Shown in pieces: positions 36,155 to 44,489 of a stretch of DNA of 64,000 nucleotides. The notes beneath the pieces are model-generated. The model did not search any database, was not told where the DNA came from, and saw only the letters and a list, made by a program, of their open reading frames with translations. The stretch's first letter is position 1, and the number at the start of each line of letters is the position of its first letter. Origin of the DNA: Phycisphaerales bacterium AB-hyl4. GTDB lineage: Bacteria > Planctomycetota > Phycisphaerae > Phycisphaerales > Phycisphaeraceae. The position numbers and the translations under genes were made by a program. The DNA is taken from positions 372,001 through 436,000 of the forward strand of contig JBGUBD010000001.1 in assembly GCA_041821185.1 (NCBI GenBank). Reading direction: 5' to 3'.

Positions 36155-36724
36155 ATGACCACCGAGACGCTCTGGCAGCAATTTCGTGGAGAGTTGGATG
36201 CATTCCTCCGCCGGCAGGTGAACAACCCGGCCGATGCGGAGGATCTGCGCCAGCAAGTGTACCTGCAGATGCACCGCCACCTGCAGCAAGGCGAGCCGCC
36301 CGAGCACCTGCGCGGCTGGGTCTACCGCATCGCCCGCAACGCGATCGTCGACCACCGTCGGCGACGAGCGGCCCGGCCCGAAGCGCGTGCAGCCGACCTG
36401 ACGGAAGTGGAACCCAAAGCGAACGAGCCGGAGGCCAACCCGGAGACGGTGCAGAGCCTGGCGAGGTGCCTGCTGCAAATCGTGGAGCAGTTGGAGGAAC
36501 CGTATCGCTCGGCCCTGCGCTGGAGCGAGTTGGAAGGGCTGACCCAGCAGGCGGCCGCTGAACGGGCCGGCGTCTCGCTCTCGGGCATGAAATCGCGCGT
36601 GCAGCGCGGGCGGACAAAGCTGCGTGAGGCGCTGCTGGCCTGCTGTGAGATCGAATTGGACGGGCGCAATCAGCCGATCGACCATCGCTGTCGGCAGCCG
36701 GAGTGTGCGTGTTCGTCGACGTGA
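36155..36724 (+). CDS. SigZ-like ECF RNA polymerase sigma factor
   Basis: 189 residues. Region 2 reads NNPADAEDLRQQVYLQMHRH and GWVYRIARNAIVDHRRRR. Region 4 reads EGLTQQAAAERAGVSLSGM, followed by KSRVQRGRTKLREALLACCEI. The cysteine-bearing C-terminal tail (ACCEIELDGR...DHRCRQPECAC) is typical of SigZ proteins and may sense metal or redox state. The upstream neighbour encodes a cysteine-rich peptide. There is no anti-sigma gene next to it. Confidence 0.85.
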   Translation: MTTETLWQQFRGELDAFLRRQVNNPADAEDLRQQVYLQMHRHLQQGEPPEHLRGWVYRIARNAIVDHRRRRAARPEARAADLTEVEPKANEPEANPETVQSLARCLLQIVEQLEEPYRSALRWSELEGLTQQAAAERAGVSLSGMKSRVQRGRTKLREALLACCEIELDGRNQPIDHRCRQPECACSST

Positions 36725-36733
36725 CTGCCTTAT

Positions 36734-38002
36734 TCATGTGCTGAGGTGCAGCGACTGCAACCGCCTTTCGATGAAGCGACGCTCGGGCGTTTGTCGCGTG
36801 AGCGTGAGAGCGCGTTCGTAGGAAATGCGGGCTTCGGCCGTTCGGCCCAGCCGGCGGCACAGGTCGGCTCGGGCGGCATGGGCCGGTTGATATTCCTCCA
36901 ACGCGCCATGGGCCAGGAGGGCGTCGATCAGCGTCAAACCCGCCGCCGGACCATCGCGCATCGCGATTGCCACAGCGCGGTTCAGTTCGATCACGGGCGA
37001 AGGGTTTACACGCAACAGCACGGCATATAAATCAACGACCCGGGACCAGTCGGTCGCGGCGGCGGTGGGTGCCTCGGCATGCACGGCCACAATCGCAGCT
37101 TGGAGCGTGTACGGGCCAATACGGCCTGAGCTAAACGCCCGCTCCACCAGCGCCGTGCCCTCGGCGATCAGCTTCCGGTCCCACAGCGAGCGATCCTGCT
37201 CCTCGAGCAGCACGAGTTCGCCCGCCGGCGAAGTGCGCGCGGCACGGCGTGATTCGTGCAACAGCATCAGCGCCAGCAACCCCATCGCGTCGGGCTCCGG
37301 GGGCTCGGGCAGCAGGTCGATCAGCAGACGAGCCAGTCGAATCGCTTCGTTGGAGAGGTCGGGTCGCGTCAGCGTATCACCGGATGACGCGGAATAGCCT
37401 TCGTTGAACACCAAATAGATCACACGGAGCACGGCATCCAGCCGGCTGGGTAACTCGTCACGCGCCGGTGTGTCGTAGGGAATGCGCGCATCGCGAATCT
37501 TGCGTTTGGCGCGCACGATGCGCTGGGCGATGGTCGGCGCTGTGGTGAGAAACGCGCGGGCGATCTGCTCGGTCGTGAGCCCACACACTTCGCGCAGCGT
37601 CAGCGCTATCTGAGCATCGGGCGGCAGCGCGGGGTGGCAGCAGGTGAAGATCAGTCTCAGGCGATCATCGACAACGCCTTCGTCCTCCACGATAGGGGGA
37701 GCCTCGGCGGCAGTGCCCAGCCGCTCCGCGAGCTGCGCCAGCGACGCATCAAAGCGAGCACGGCGGCGCAGTGTGTCGATCGCCTTAAAGCGGCCGGTCG
37801 AGACGAGCCAGGCCCGCGGATTCGCAGGCACGCCCGCCCACGGCCACTGCTCGACCGCCGCGGCGAAGGCGTCGTGCATCGCCTCCTCGGCGAGGTCGAA
37901 GTCGCCCAGCAGACGCACCAGCGTGGCGTACACCCGCCGCGACTGGGCGCGGTAGATGGCGTCCACCTTTTCATGCATTGGTTCTGCGGCATCCCGGTTC
38001 AT
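36734..38002 (-). CDS. ECF42-type RNA polymerase sigma factor with C-terminal TPR-like extension
   Basis: 422 residues. Region 2 is seen in VYATLVRLLGDFDLAEEAMH and NPRAWLVSTGRFKAIDTLRR. Region 4 is in LTLREVCGLTTEQIARAFLT. The extension of about 220 residues (VIYLVFNEGYSASSGDTLTR, DLYAVLLRVNPSPVIELNRA) is the DUF6596/TPR-like part of the ECF42 group, which lacks a classical anti-sigma factor. Family operons carry YCII/DGPF proteins, exactly as here (38089 and 40585). It converges with the SigZ gene, 9 bases stop to stop. Confidence 0.93.
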   Translation of the reverse strand: MNRDAAEPMHEKVDAIYRAQSRRVYATLVRLLGDFDLAEEAMHDAFAAAVEQWPWAGVPANPRAWLVSTGRFKAIDTLRRRARFDASLAQLAERLGTAAEAPPIVEDEGVVDDRLRLIFTCCHPALPPDAQIALTLREVCGLTTEQIARAFLTTAPTIAQRIVRAKRKIRDARIPYDTPARDELPSRLDAVLRVIYLVFNEGYSASSGDTLTRPDLSNEAIRLARLLIDLLPEPPEPDAMGLLALMLLHESRRAARTSPAGELVLLEEQDRSLWDRKLIAEGTALVERAFSSGRIGPYTLQAAIVAVHAEAPTAAATDWSRVVDLYAVLLRVNPSPVIELNRAVAIAMRDGPAAGLTLIDALLAHGALEEYQPAHAARADLCRRLGRTAEARISYERALTLTRQTPERRFIERRLQSLHLST

Positions 38003-38088
38003 GGCGTCGAGCCCTCGGCTTCACCTGGCCGAACACCATGATGTTACCGCGAGTACTTTGAGCAGGACACCGCGAATATGTTCGGGGG

Positions 38089-38514
38089 CTACCGCTTCTC
38101 AAGCTTCGCGCGCAAACGCTCCTCCTGTTCACGCAGCTCAGGCGTAAACACCTCGTCAAAATCGTCCGCCTCGAAGATCGGCCGAATCTCGATCTCGGAA
38201 TCGTCAGGCATCGGATTGGGACAACGCTTAACCCAGTCGATCGCCTCCTGCATCGAGTTCACCTGCCAGAGCCAGAAGCCGGCGACGAGTTCCTTCGTCT
38301 CGACGAACGGGCCGTCGATGACGGCGCGGTCCTTTCCGGAGAAGCGAACGCGAATACCTTCAGAGCTCGGCTTCAGGCCTTCCCCAGCGGCGAGCAGGAT
38401 GCCGGCATTGGCCAGCTCTTCATTGAACTTGCCCATCTCGGCAAAAAGTTGTTCGCTCGGCATCTCGCCCGCTTCGGACCTCGGCGTCGCTTTAACCAGA
38501 ACCATGACTTTCAT
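38089..38514 (-). CDS. YCII-related (DGPF) protein
   Basis: 141 residues from ATG 38514, with AGGAG upstream. It shows VMVLVKATPRSEAGEMPSEQ and the DGPF box in VIDGPFVETKELVAGFWLWQ. The fold is a ferredoxin-like dimeric barrel; a conserved His/Asp pair may give hydrolase-type activity, but function is unknown. It directly follows, in transcription order, the VOC-type gene and precedes the ECF42 gene, the standard set for this sigma group. Confidence 0.9.
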   Translation of the reverse strand: MKVMVLVKATPRSEAGEMPSEQLFAEMGKFNEELANAGILLAAGEGLKPSSEGIRVRFSGKDRAVIDGPFVETKELVAGFWLWQVNSMQEAIDWVKRCPNPMPDDSEIEIRPIFEADDFDEVFTPELREQEERLRAKLEKR

Positions 38515-38565
38515 GCTTTGCTCCTGCCTGTTGAGGTATGTTGGCAAAAATCGGCAAGCCCGGTG

Positions 38566-39057
38566 CTATCCCGCATACGCTCGCTCCAGCTTGTCAATGT
38601 CGAGCTTCTTCATTTGCAGCATGGCCTGCATAGCCCGCTGAGATTTTTCAGGATCGGGGTCCGCCAGCATCTTGAACAGCACCATGGGAATGACCTGCCA
38701 TGACACATCGAACCTGTCCTTGAGCCAGCCACAGCGTTCCGCTTCCGGAACGGCGGAAAGCTTCTCCCAGTAATAGTCGACTTCGTTCTGCGTCTGGCAG
38801 TTGATCTGAAACGAGATGGCCTCGTTGAACTTGAACATTGGGCCTCCGTTGATCGCGCTGAACGGCCGCCCATCGAGTTGAAAGTCGATGGCCAGCACCG
38901 ATCCCACCACTTGCCCGGAAACTTTGGCCGAGGCTTCGCCCACGCGAGTGACGTGGCCGATGCTGGAATTCTTGAAGACGGAGGTATAGAACGTCGCCGC
39001 CTCTTCAGCCTGGCCATCAAACCATAAACAGGGGGTGATCGTTTGAATGTTTTCCAT
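38566..39057 (-). CDS. VOC-superfamily (PhnB-like/3-demethylubiquinone methyltransferase-like) protein
   Basis: 163 residues. TITPCLWFDGQAEEAATFYT is the usual opening of PhnB-type vicinal oxygen chelate proteins. SAINGGPMFKFNEAISFQIN and DRFDVSWQVIPMVLFKMLAD are the later conserved parts. The enzymatic role of these proteins is not known. It is part of the ECF42-associated set, 51 bases upstream of the YCII gene. Confidence 0.88.
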   Translation of the reverse strand: MENIQTITPCLWFDGQAEEAATFYTSVFKNSSIGHVTRVGEASAKVSGQVVGSVLAIDFQLDGRPFSAINGGPMFKFNEAISFQINCQTQNEVDYYWEKLSAVPEAERCGWLKDRFDVSWQVIPMVLFKMLADPDPEKSQRAMQAMLQMKKLDIDKLERAYAG

Positions 39058-39164
39058 GTTGCTTCTACTTCAGTTGAGTTGAGGAAACATCGCCTGACAT
39101 AGAAGGGGCAGCCGCTGCCGCGACGGTGGCCCTTGCCATACCGATCATTTACTTGAACAAATCG

Positions 39165-39617
39165 TCACGGCTGAAGATCGAACATCGCCTTGTTGCTTTC
39201 CGGATCGAACGGCGCCGACCAATGCTCATGCACGATGGTCCACTTGCCGTCCGTCTTGCGAAAGCCAATGGTCCCGCGCATCCAGGCTGCCTGTTCCTTG
39301 CCGGACTCATCCGGCCCCGGCCCGCATCGGCAAAGCCAGTGGCCGAAGGCGACGTCGCCATTCACCGCGATGCTCGGCTCATGCAGCTCAAAGGTCATCC
39401 CTTCCGATGAGCACATGGCGATGCACGCTTCCCAATGCTTCCTGTACGCTTCCACCCCCTTGAATTGAAGGTGCGCGATGGCGTCGAACGCGAGGATGTC
39501 CGGCGCGTAGTGCGAGGCGATTCGCTCGGCGTCCACGCTGCGGATGGCTTCCACGTAGCGATCCACCAGTTCGAGAATCTCGGCCTCGGCGGCGGAGGGA
39601 GTTGTTGTCGTGCCCAT
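39165..39617 (-). CDS. NTF2-like (SnoaL/YybH-type) protein
   Basis: 150 residues. The cone-shaped fold is indicated by ILELVDRYVEAIRSVDAERI, YAPDILAFDAIAHLQFKGVE and WTIVHEHWSAPFD. The motif VHEHWSAPF is common in cytoplasmic DUF4440/SnoaL-like proteins. The function is unclear, perhaps small-molecule binding or isomerisation. It lies within the ECF42 set. Confidence 0.85.
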   Translation of the reverse strand: MGTTTTPSAAEAEILELVDRYVEAIRSVDAERIASHYAPDILAFDAIAHLQFKGVEAYRKHWEACIAMCSSEGMTFELHEPSIAVNGDVAFGHWLCRCGPGPDESGKEQAAWMRGTIGFRKTDGKWTIVHEHWSAPFDPESNKAMFDLQP

Positions 39618-39668
39618 GGGTTGTTTCCTTTCAGCAAGGGTTGTTGATTGTTGCGCCGCGGCCGTGAT

Positions 39669-40418
39669 TCACGAGCCGCAGCAGGATTTCAAGTCATCCC
39701 CGTACTCATCGTGACGACGGGGCCAGTTCGGATAGGCGGCGTCGTTCCGGCCTTCGGGCGTGAGGTCGAGATAATGATTCGCATCCAGAAGCATGTCCAG
39801 ACCACGGGCATAAGTCGAATAGGTGTGGCAGACCTGCCCCGCCGTGTCTTTGAAGAACACACTGACGCCGGGCAGATCCTCGCTTTGATAGCGCGGATCG
39901 GTGTCGATCGTCCCGAAGTTGTAGTTCACCGTGCCCCTGGCCAGTTGCTCATGGGTGAAGGAGACATGGAAGTCGTAGTTGAAGTCGCTGCCGAGGGAGG
40001 AGGCCCACTCAAAACGCCAGCCCATGCGCCTGCGGTAGGTGAGGAGCTTGTCGATCGGTGCGCGGGAGACAGCCACGATCCGGACATTGTGATGCTGAAG
40101 GTGTCTGGCGGGGCCGTCAATGTGCTCCGCCTGGAACGAGCAGCCGGGGCAGGCAGCGTCCCAGTCGGGCGCGTACATGAGATGGTGGACGATGAGCTGG
40201 CTGCAACCATCAAACAGTTCGGCGAGTGTCCGCTCACCTTGCTCCGTCTGGAAGAGATAGCGTTTCTCGATTTTCACCCACGGAAGGGCCCGCCGCTCGA
40301 CAGCGAGCGCATCGCCTTGACGCATGTGCACCTTCTCCTTCACAAGCAGCGCCTTCCGCGCCTCAATCCACGCATCGCGAGAGACAGCCGGGTGTTGTGG
40401 CGTGGTGGTTTTGCTCAT
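39669..40418 (-). CDS. DUF899 thioredoxin-like protein
   Basis: 249 residues. The opening EARKALLVKEKVHMRQGDAL and the core LIVHHLMYAPDWDAACPGCS contain the CxxC-like C-P-G-C active-site pair. IVAVSRAPIDKLLTYRRRMG and NYDFHVSFTHEQLARGTVNY complete the DUF899 pattern. It is probably a redox protein. Its ATG overlaps the stop of the small membrane protein gene (ATGA), so the two are co-translated. Confidence 0.9.
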   Translation of the reverse strand: MSKTTTPQHPAVSRDAWIEARKALLVKEKVHMRQGDALAVERRALPWVKIEKRYLFQTEQGERTLAELFDGCSQLIVHHLMYAPDWDAACPGCSFQAEHIDGPARHLQHHNVRIVAVSRAPIDKLLTYRRRMGWRFEWASSLGSDFNYDFHVSFTHEQLARGTVNYNFGTIDTDPRYQSEDLPGVSVFFKDTAGQVCHTYSTYARGLDMLLDANHYLDLTPEGRNDAAYPNWPRRHDEYGDDLKSCCGS

Positions 40419-40585
40419 GGCGCACTCCTGTTCGATTCGGTGTTCGTGTCAGGCTCAGCCTGTTCCTTCACCCCTGTTCTCGCATCGTTTCCGACGCGAC
40501 GCTTGCTGATGAGCAGCACCGTCGCGCCGCCGGCCGACGCGACGCCGGCGACGACGATCGCGGTGGTGAGGCACATGGGACACAT
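40415..40585 (-). CDS. Small single-pass membrane protein
   Basis: 56 residues from ATG 40585. MCPMCLTTAIVVAGVASAGG has a CPMC pair and a hydrophobic helix, and the tail LLISKRRVGNDARTGVKEQA is charged. The start overlaps the stop of the YCII gene (TGATG), and the stop overlaps the DUF899 start. This tight coupling on both sides argues for a real gene although it is short. It may pair with the DUF899 redox protein. Confidence 0.7.
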   Translation of the reverse strand: MCPMCLTTAIVVAGVASAGGATVLLISKRRVGNDARTGVKEQAEPDTNTESNRSAP

Positions 40586-40956
40586 CACGGTGCCTCCGCG
40601 GCAGCACCGGCGCTGCGTGGCTGCTGCGTCATAAGCTCCCGCACCGGCCGGACCTCGATGCTCCCGATGCGGGCCGGGGGGATGCGCGAGGCGAGTCGGA
40701 TGGCTTCGTTGAGATCGCGGGCTTCGATCAGGTAGAAGCCGGCGAGCTGCTCCTTCGTCTCGGCAAAGGGGCCGTCGGTGGTGGAAACGCTGCCGCCGCG
40801 AACGCGGATGGTCGTCGCCGTCTCCACCGGTTGGAGTGCCTCCCCGCCGAGGCGATGGCCGCTGGCGCCGATCTCCTCGCTGTAGGCCACACACTCCTCG
40901 TCCGGAAATTCATGCATCGCCTTCTCGTCGCCGTAAACCAGGCACACGTATTTCAT
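40585..40956 (-). CDS. YCII-related (DGPF) protein, second copy
   Basis: 123 residues from ATG 40956, with AGGAG upstream. It reads YVCLVYGDEKAMHEFPDEEC and contains STTDGPFAETKEQLAGFYLI with the DGPF box. It is shorter than the copy at 38089. It begins the coupled unit YCII/small membrane protein/DUF899 and belongs to the ECF42 companion set. Confidence 0.9.
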   Translation of the reverse strand: MKYVCLVYGDEKAMHEFPDEECVAYSEEIGASGHRLGGEALQPVETATTIRVRGGSVSTTDGPFAETKEQLAGFYLIEARDLNEAIRLASRIPPARIGSIEVRPVRELMTQQPRSAGAAAEAP

Positions 40957-41052
40957 GGGTTGCTCCTTGAATCGGGGGTGCAATCACCGTGTCCATAAAA
41001 TGGTCGTTCGGGGGCGACCGGGATCGACAGCGGTTGGCAAAGATTTTTTGGT

Positions 41053-41271
41053 TTACTGAGGGCGGTCCAGGCATTCGACTGCCGGAAGGCCGTGCCCGGG
41101 GAAGGCTTCCTCTGGTCGAAGCCGCCACCCCCGCCACCGCATCAAGTGTCTCGGCCGCCAGGCAATAGCACCGGCGGCTAGACCGTCGGCATCCGCGTGC
41201 GGGACCACCGCCACCACCTGGCCCAACATTTGCTTCGCCTGCTCCAGCAGCCTTTTTGTCGCGGTGTCCAT
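41053..41271 (-). pseudogene. N-terminal fragment of a DHH-family phosphoesterase
   Basis: 72 residues starting MDTATKRLLEQAKQMLGQVV at an ATG that overlaps the stop of the NTF2-like gene (TGATG). VVAVVPHADADGLAAGAIAW is the DHH/RecJ-type opening with the HxDxDG metal motif. After that the sequence becomes unlike the family and stops. A full member would be over 250 residues, so this is a truncated gene that keeps its translational coupling. Confidence 0.6.
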
Positions 41272-41690
41272 CACGAGCTTGAACCGCCGCCTTTGGTGCC
41301 GGAAGCGCCCTGTTCGCTGGCGCCGACGAAGACGCTGGAGTCGTAGTAGGTGGCAAAGCGGCGGATGTGTCCGCCGTCGTGCTCGATCACACTCACGCCG
41401 TCGTACTCCAGCGGCTGGCCGTTCTGCCGCGTGCCCGAGCCGTGCCATTCGAGCACCGCAAAGCCGTCGCCTTCCTTCACGGAGGTGAACTCGGAGTAAA
41501 TGGTGTCAAAGGCGCTGCGGTACTGCTGCCAGAACTGTCGGGCGCCCTCCTGGCCCTGCGGCTTGAAGTTGCGGGCGGCGTTGATCAGTTCCGCATCTTC
41601 GCTGAACAGGCTCGTCATCGTCTCCATGTCCTGCTGCTGTTCCACACTGTGCAGCGCGTCGATGAAGCGCTGGGTCAGTTCGTCAGCCAT
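41271..41690 (-). CDS. NTF2-like (SnoaL/SgcJ-type) protein
   Basis: 139 residues from ATG 41690, with GGAG upstream. It shows QRFIDALHSVEQQQDMETMT, FSEDAELINAARNFKPQGQE and YDGVSVIEHDGGHIRRFATY, a typical NTF2-like cone. Function is unknown. It is the first gene of the minus-strand stretch that leads to the ECF42 set, though 300 bases separate it from the YCII gene. Confidence 0.85.
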   Translation of the reverse strand: MADELTQRFIDALHSVEQQQDMETMTSLFSEDAELINAARNFKPQGQEGARQFWQQYRSAFDTIYSEFTSVKEGDGFAVLEWHGSGTRQNGQPLEYDGVSVIEHDGGHIRRFATYYDSSVFVGASEQGASGTKGGGSSS

Positions 41691-41870
41691 GGGAGCATCT
41701 CCTGTGTTTATGAGGTATGACAAGAAGCTTTCTCTTGCTTTGCTCTTTACACTTTAGGCAGGGCGTTCCTGTGGCTCTGCTCATTCATGCCCCCAACTTC
41801 GCTGCCAGTACCTCCACTGGGAAGACGTGGTGAATGTAACGCGTACTTCTTCCGGCAGGTCAGTAGGCCT

Positions 41871-42590
41871 TCAAAAATATCCACCGCGGTCATGAATTTC
41901 CGCAGCACTCAGACCGGCGTCAACCCATTCCTTGATCTCGCCTTCGTTGCGTTCGATCTGCTCTGCACGCTCGAGCACGCCAACCGCCATTTGACGTGGG
42001 ATGACCAACGCGCCATCAATATCCGCGAGGATGATGTCGCCTGGCTTGATGATGACATCGCCTACAAACACCGGCGTTTGATACGACACCACTTTGGTAT
42101 GCGCCAACGCGCCTGTACTGGTCCGATAGCGATACCAGATGGGGAACTTTTGACTGAGAATGTCTTTGGTATCGCGAATGCCGCCGTCTATGATCGCGCC
42201 GCGGCAACCAGCCTTGAGACTGGCCTGCGTCATCACACCACCCCAGTGACTGGCACGCATTTGGCCATGGGCGTTCCATACGACAATATGCCCCGGTTTA
42301 AGATCGTCAAGCATCTTTACACGCATCTCCAACTCCCCGCCCATGGTCGGGTCCTTCACAGATTTCACGGTGAAAGCCGGCCCGCAAACCACCATCTCAT
42401 CACGCAACGGCATGATCTCCGGCGGGAGTGCCTGAGAAGGCATGCACATTTCCCGCAACACATCATTCACCGCACCCGAATACAGCTTCTCGAAACGCGC
42501 ACACAGTTCGCTTTCGGGTATGGATAGCTCGACGCTTTCGATGGTATCACGGCTTTGCTGTAACTTGTCAGTGTTCATTTTCTGGTGCAT
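41871..42590 (-). CDS. RraA-like/demethylmenaquinone-methyltransferase-like protein
   Basis: 239 residues from ATG 42590, with GAAGGA upstream. VNDVLREMCMPSQALPPEIM opens the family; GPAFTVKSV, GHIVVWNAHGQMRASHWGGV and GCRGAIIDGGIRDTKDI follow. The last holds the G-x-R-D motif of aldolase-type RraA homologues. Members are class II 4-hydroxy-4-methyl-2-oxoglutarate or sugar-acid aldolases, or RraA proteins. An aldolase role in sugar-acid breakdown fits the SDR neighbour upstream (47 bases). Confidence 0.85.
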   Translation of the reverse strand: MHQKMNTDKLQQSRDTIESVELSIPESELCARFEKLYSGAVNDVLREMCMPSQALPPEIMPLRDEMVVCGPAFTVKSVKDPTMGGELEMRVKMLDDLKPGHIVVWNAHGQMRASHWGGVMTQASLKAGCRGAIIDGGIRDTKDILSQKFPIWYRYRTSTGALAHTKVVSYQTPVFVGDVIIKPGDIILADIDGALVIPRQMAVGVLERAEQIERNEGEIKEWVDAGLSAAEIHDRGGYF

Positions 42591-42636
42591 ATTGTCCTTC
42601 ACTTTCGCGGTCGCACGGTTTAGTGGGATGATCGAC

Positions 42637-43410
42637 CTATGGAAGTTGAGCGCCGCCTGCGACATGCAGGTCAACACCTGTGATATACGCACCGGCATGA
42701 CTGCATAACAACAGTGCCGCCCCAACGCAGTCATGCGTGCGACCAATGCGACGCATTGGAATCCATTTCTCAATGCGATCATGTGCGTCAGGGTCGGCCA
42801 ATATCTTCGCGTTACGATCTGTCTCAATGACACCTGGTGCAAGATTGTTTATCGTGACACCGTGTGGCGCGAGTTGCTTTGCGAAGTTTCGCGCAACATG
42901 TTCAAGAGCTGCTTTACTCGCTCCATAGGGGAGCATTTCCGAATGCGGCCGCTGTTGCTGTACACTCCCGACAGTGAGGATACGCCCCCATTTTCGCTCG
43001 ATCATGGCGGGCGAGATCAACTGAATCAACTCAAAAGATGATCGAAAGTTTACGTTGATCTGTTCGTCGAATTCGCCACGGTTCACCTCATAGCAGCTTC
43101 TTCGGAATTGCACGGACGCATTGAGCACGAGGATGTCAACTGGCCCAAGTCGACCGGTGACGCTTTCCACAATGCCCTGTGCGGCTTGGGCCTCTTTCAA
43201 GTCCGCCCGGACAATCACGCTTCCATGGCCGATCCGGTCAGCAACTTCTTGTGCCTGCTCCGTAGCGCCCACATAGTGAACGGCAACCGTTGCACCACAG
43301 TCTCCCAACGCTATGGCTATTGCCCTGCCTATCCCTCGGCTGGCTCCTGTGACCAGCGCAACACGACCACTTAGGTCGTATGCGCGGCGAAGGTCAAACT
43401 TATCAGTCAT
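42637..43410 (-). CDS. Short-chain dehydrogenase/reductase (SDR), second copy
   Basis: 257 residues from ATG 43410 (43422 is also possible). VALVTGASRGIGRAIAIALG is the cofactor motif, LNAS replaces NNAG at ILVLNASVQF, the catalytic Ser lies in LTVGSVQQQ and YxxxK in PYGASKAALE. GAYITGVDLHVAGGAQLP ends the protein. It is complete apart from the NNAG variation and forms a pair with the RraA-like gene. Confidence 0.9.
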   Translation of the reverse strand: MTDKFDLRRAYDLSGRVALVTGASRGIGRAIAIALGDCGATVAVHYVGATEQAQEVADRIGHGSVIVRADLKEAQAAQGIVESVTGRLGPVDILVLNASVQFRRSCYEVNRGEFDEQINVNFRSSFELIQLISPAMIERKWGRILTVGSVQQQRPHSEMLPYGASKAALEHVARNFAKQLAPHGVTINNLAPGVIETDRNAKILADPDAHDRIEKWIPMRRIGRTHDCVGAALLLCSHAGAYITGVDLHVAGGAQLP

Positions 43411-43422
43411 GGCATCTCTCAT

Positions 43423-43872
43423 ACGACGTAAATCGTATTTGTTGTCTCAGGCACAGGGGTAACGGATGCCCCTCCAGCATCGGACAGCTAACGTGGCGAG
43501 GGCCACGTCCTCTATACATGCTTGGTCTCATGTACTGCATGACTTCCATATGGATTCATTGTCCGCCGACGGTTGGATACCAGTCGGGTCGGCGTGGGCC
43601 CTGGTGAAAGCGCGCATATAACCCCCCTGCTCTTCACAATATTTTTTATAGACGGCATAGACTTCCTGCGGCTGTGGCTCAGTCACTATGCGTTCTTTCC
43701 AGACGGATCTCTTCTTCAATCCAGTGGTTCATTTCTGTTTACTTGTAGGCCGGCTCATCGCCGAGGCTTGTTCGCGCGATTGATATTGCTCATCTGTAAG
43801 AATCTCAATCGTGGGCCCTGGCTCAATCTCTTGCGAGGATGAACGCGATTGTCGACGCAGCGCATCGACTGA
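43423..43872. other. Region with weak coding-like minus-strand frames
   Basis: A 63-residue minus-strand frame at 43528-43719 reads VYAVYKKYCEEQGGYMRAFT. The preceding frame offers MNHWIEEEIRLERTHSD from an ATG at about 43732. Together they may be a small frameshifted gene. Further upstream PGPTIEILTDEQYQSREQAS is also protein-like. No family recognised; probably decayed. Confidence 0.25.
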
Positions 43873-44274
43873 TTGCTGGAGGCATGGGCTGAAATCCAGC
43901 GCCGCTTCGCTCGCCCCAAGGTTGCGGCGATCCAACCAGACAAACGCCACATCCTGCTCCGCTTCGCTCAGCCGGTGGATCTGGATCATCTGGTGTTATG
44001 GGAAGACCTTCGGGAGGGACAGCACATCGACGGCTTCGAACTGCTGGATGAGCAAGGCCAGACCCTTGCGGCCGGCCGAACCATCGGCCACAAACGCATC
44101 CTGCCGTTCCCGCGCCGGCAGGTGGAGTTGCTGACGCTGCGACTTGAACGCCCCGGCGGCCGGTTGTCACGAGTTGAAGCACATCGCACAGGCCACGAGT
44201 CGCTGCCAGTGCGAGGCGTGAAGCTGGATTACCAGAAATGGGCGAAGAAGGCGGACCGGAAAGCCGAAGCCTGA
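43873..44274 (+). pseudogene. C-terminal remnant of a GH29 alpha-L-fucosidase
   Basis: 133 residues without an N-terminus; a stop lies directly upstream. LVLWEDLREGQHIDGFELLD, then GRTIGHKRILPFPRRQVELL, matches the discoidin-like C-terminal domain of alpha-L-fucosidases (ED-x-x-GQ-x-x...TIGHKRIL). The catalytic barrel is missing. It shows that a fucose-releasing enzyme was once encoded here. Confidence 0.6.
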
Positions 44275-44370
44275 TCCGCGGGGCTCGCCCCTCGGCAATC
44301 GTTCACGACAGCCGACACCCTATGAGGCGGTGTCCTCGACAGCGATAGACCGCACAGGCGTTAGCACGCT

Positions 44371-44466
44371 GTGTCAGTGAATCACCGCATCGACGTCGGC
44401 TATCACGCCCCGTTTCATTTCACCCGCCTCTTCCGTGTCCACATCGGGATGGCGCCGAAAGGCGCA
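44371..44466 (+). pseudogene. Remnant of an AraC-type HTH domain
   Basis: The frame reads VGYHAPFHFTRLFRVHIGMA, then PKG, which matches the second helix-turn-helix of AraC regulators (GY-x-x-PFHF-x-RLF-x-x-x-x-GM-x-P). Nothing else of the gene is left. The rest of the gap 44275-44489 has no gene. Confidence 0.5.
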
Positions 44467-44489
44467 GGCGAGGTGCCTCGGCTCGACGA

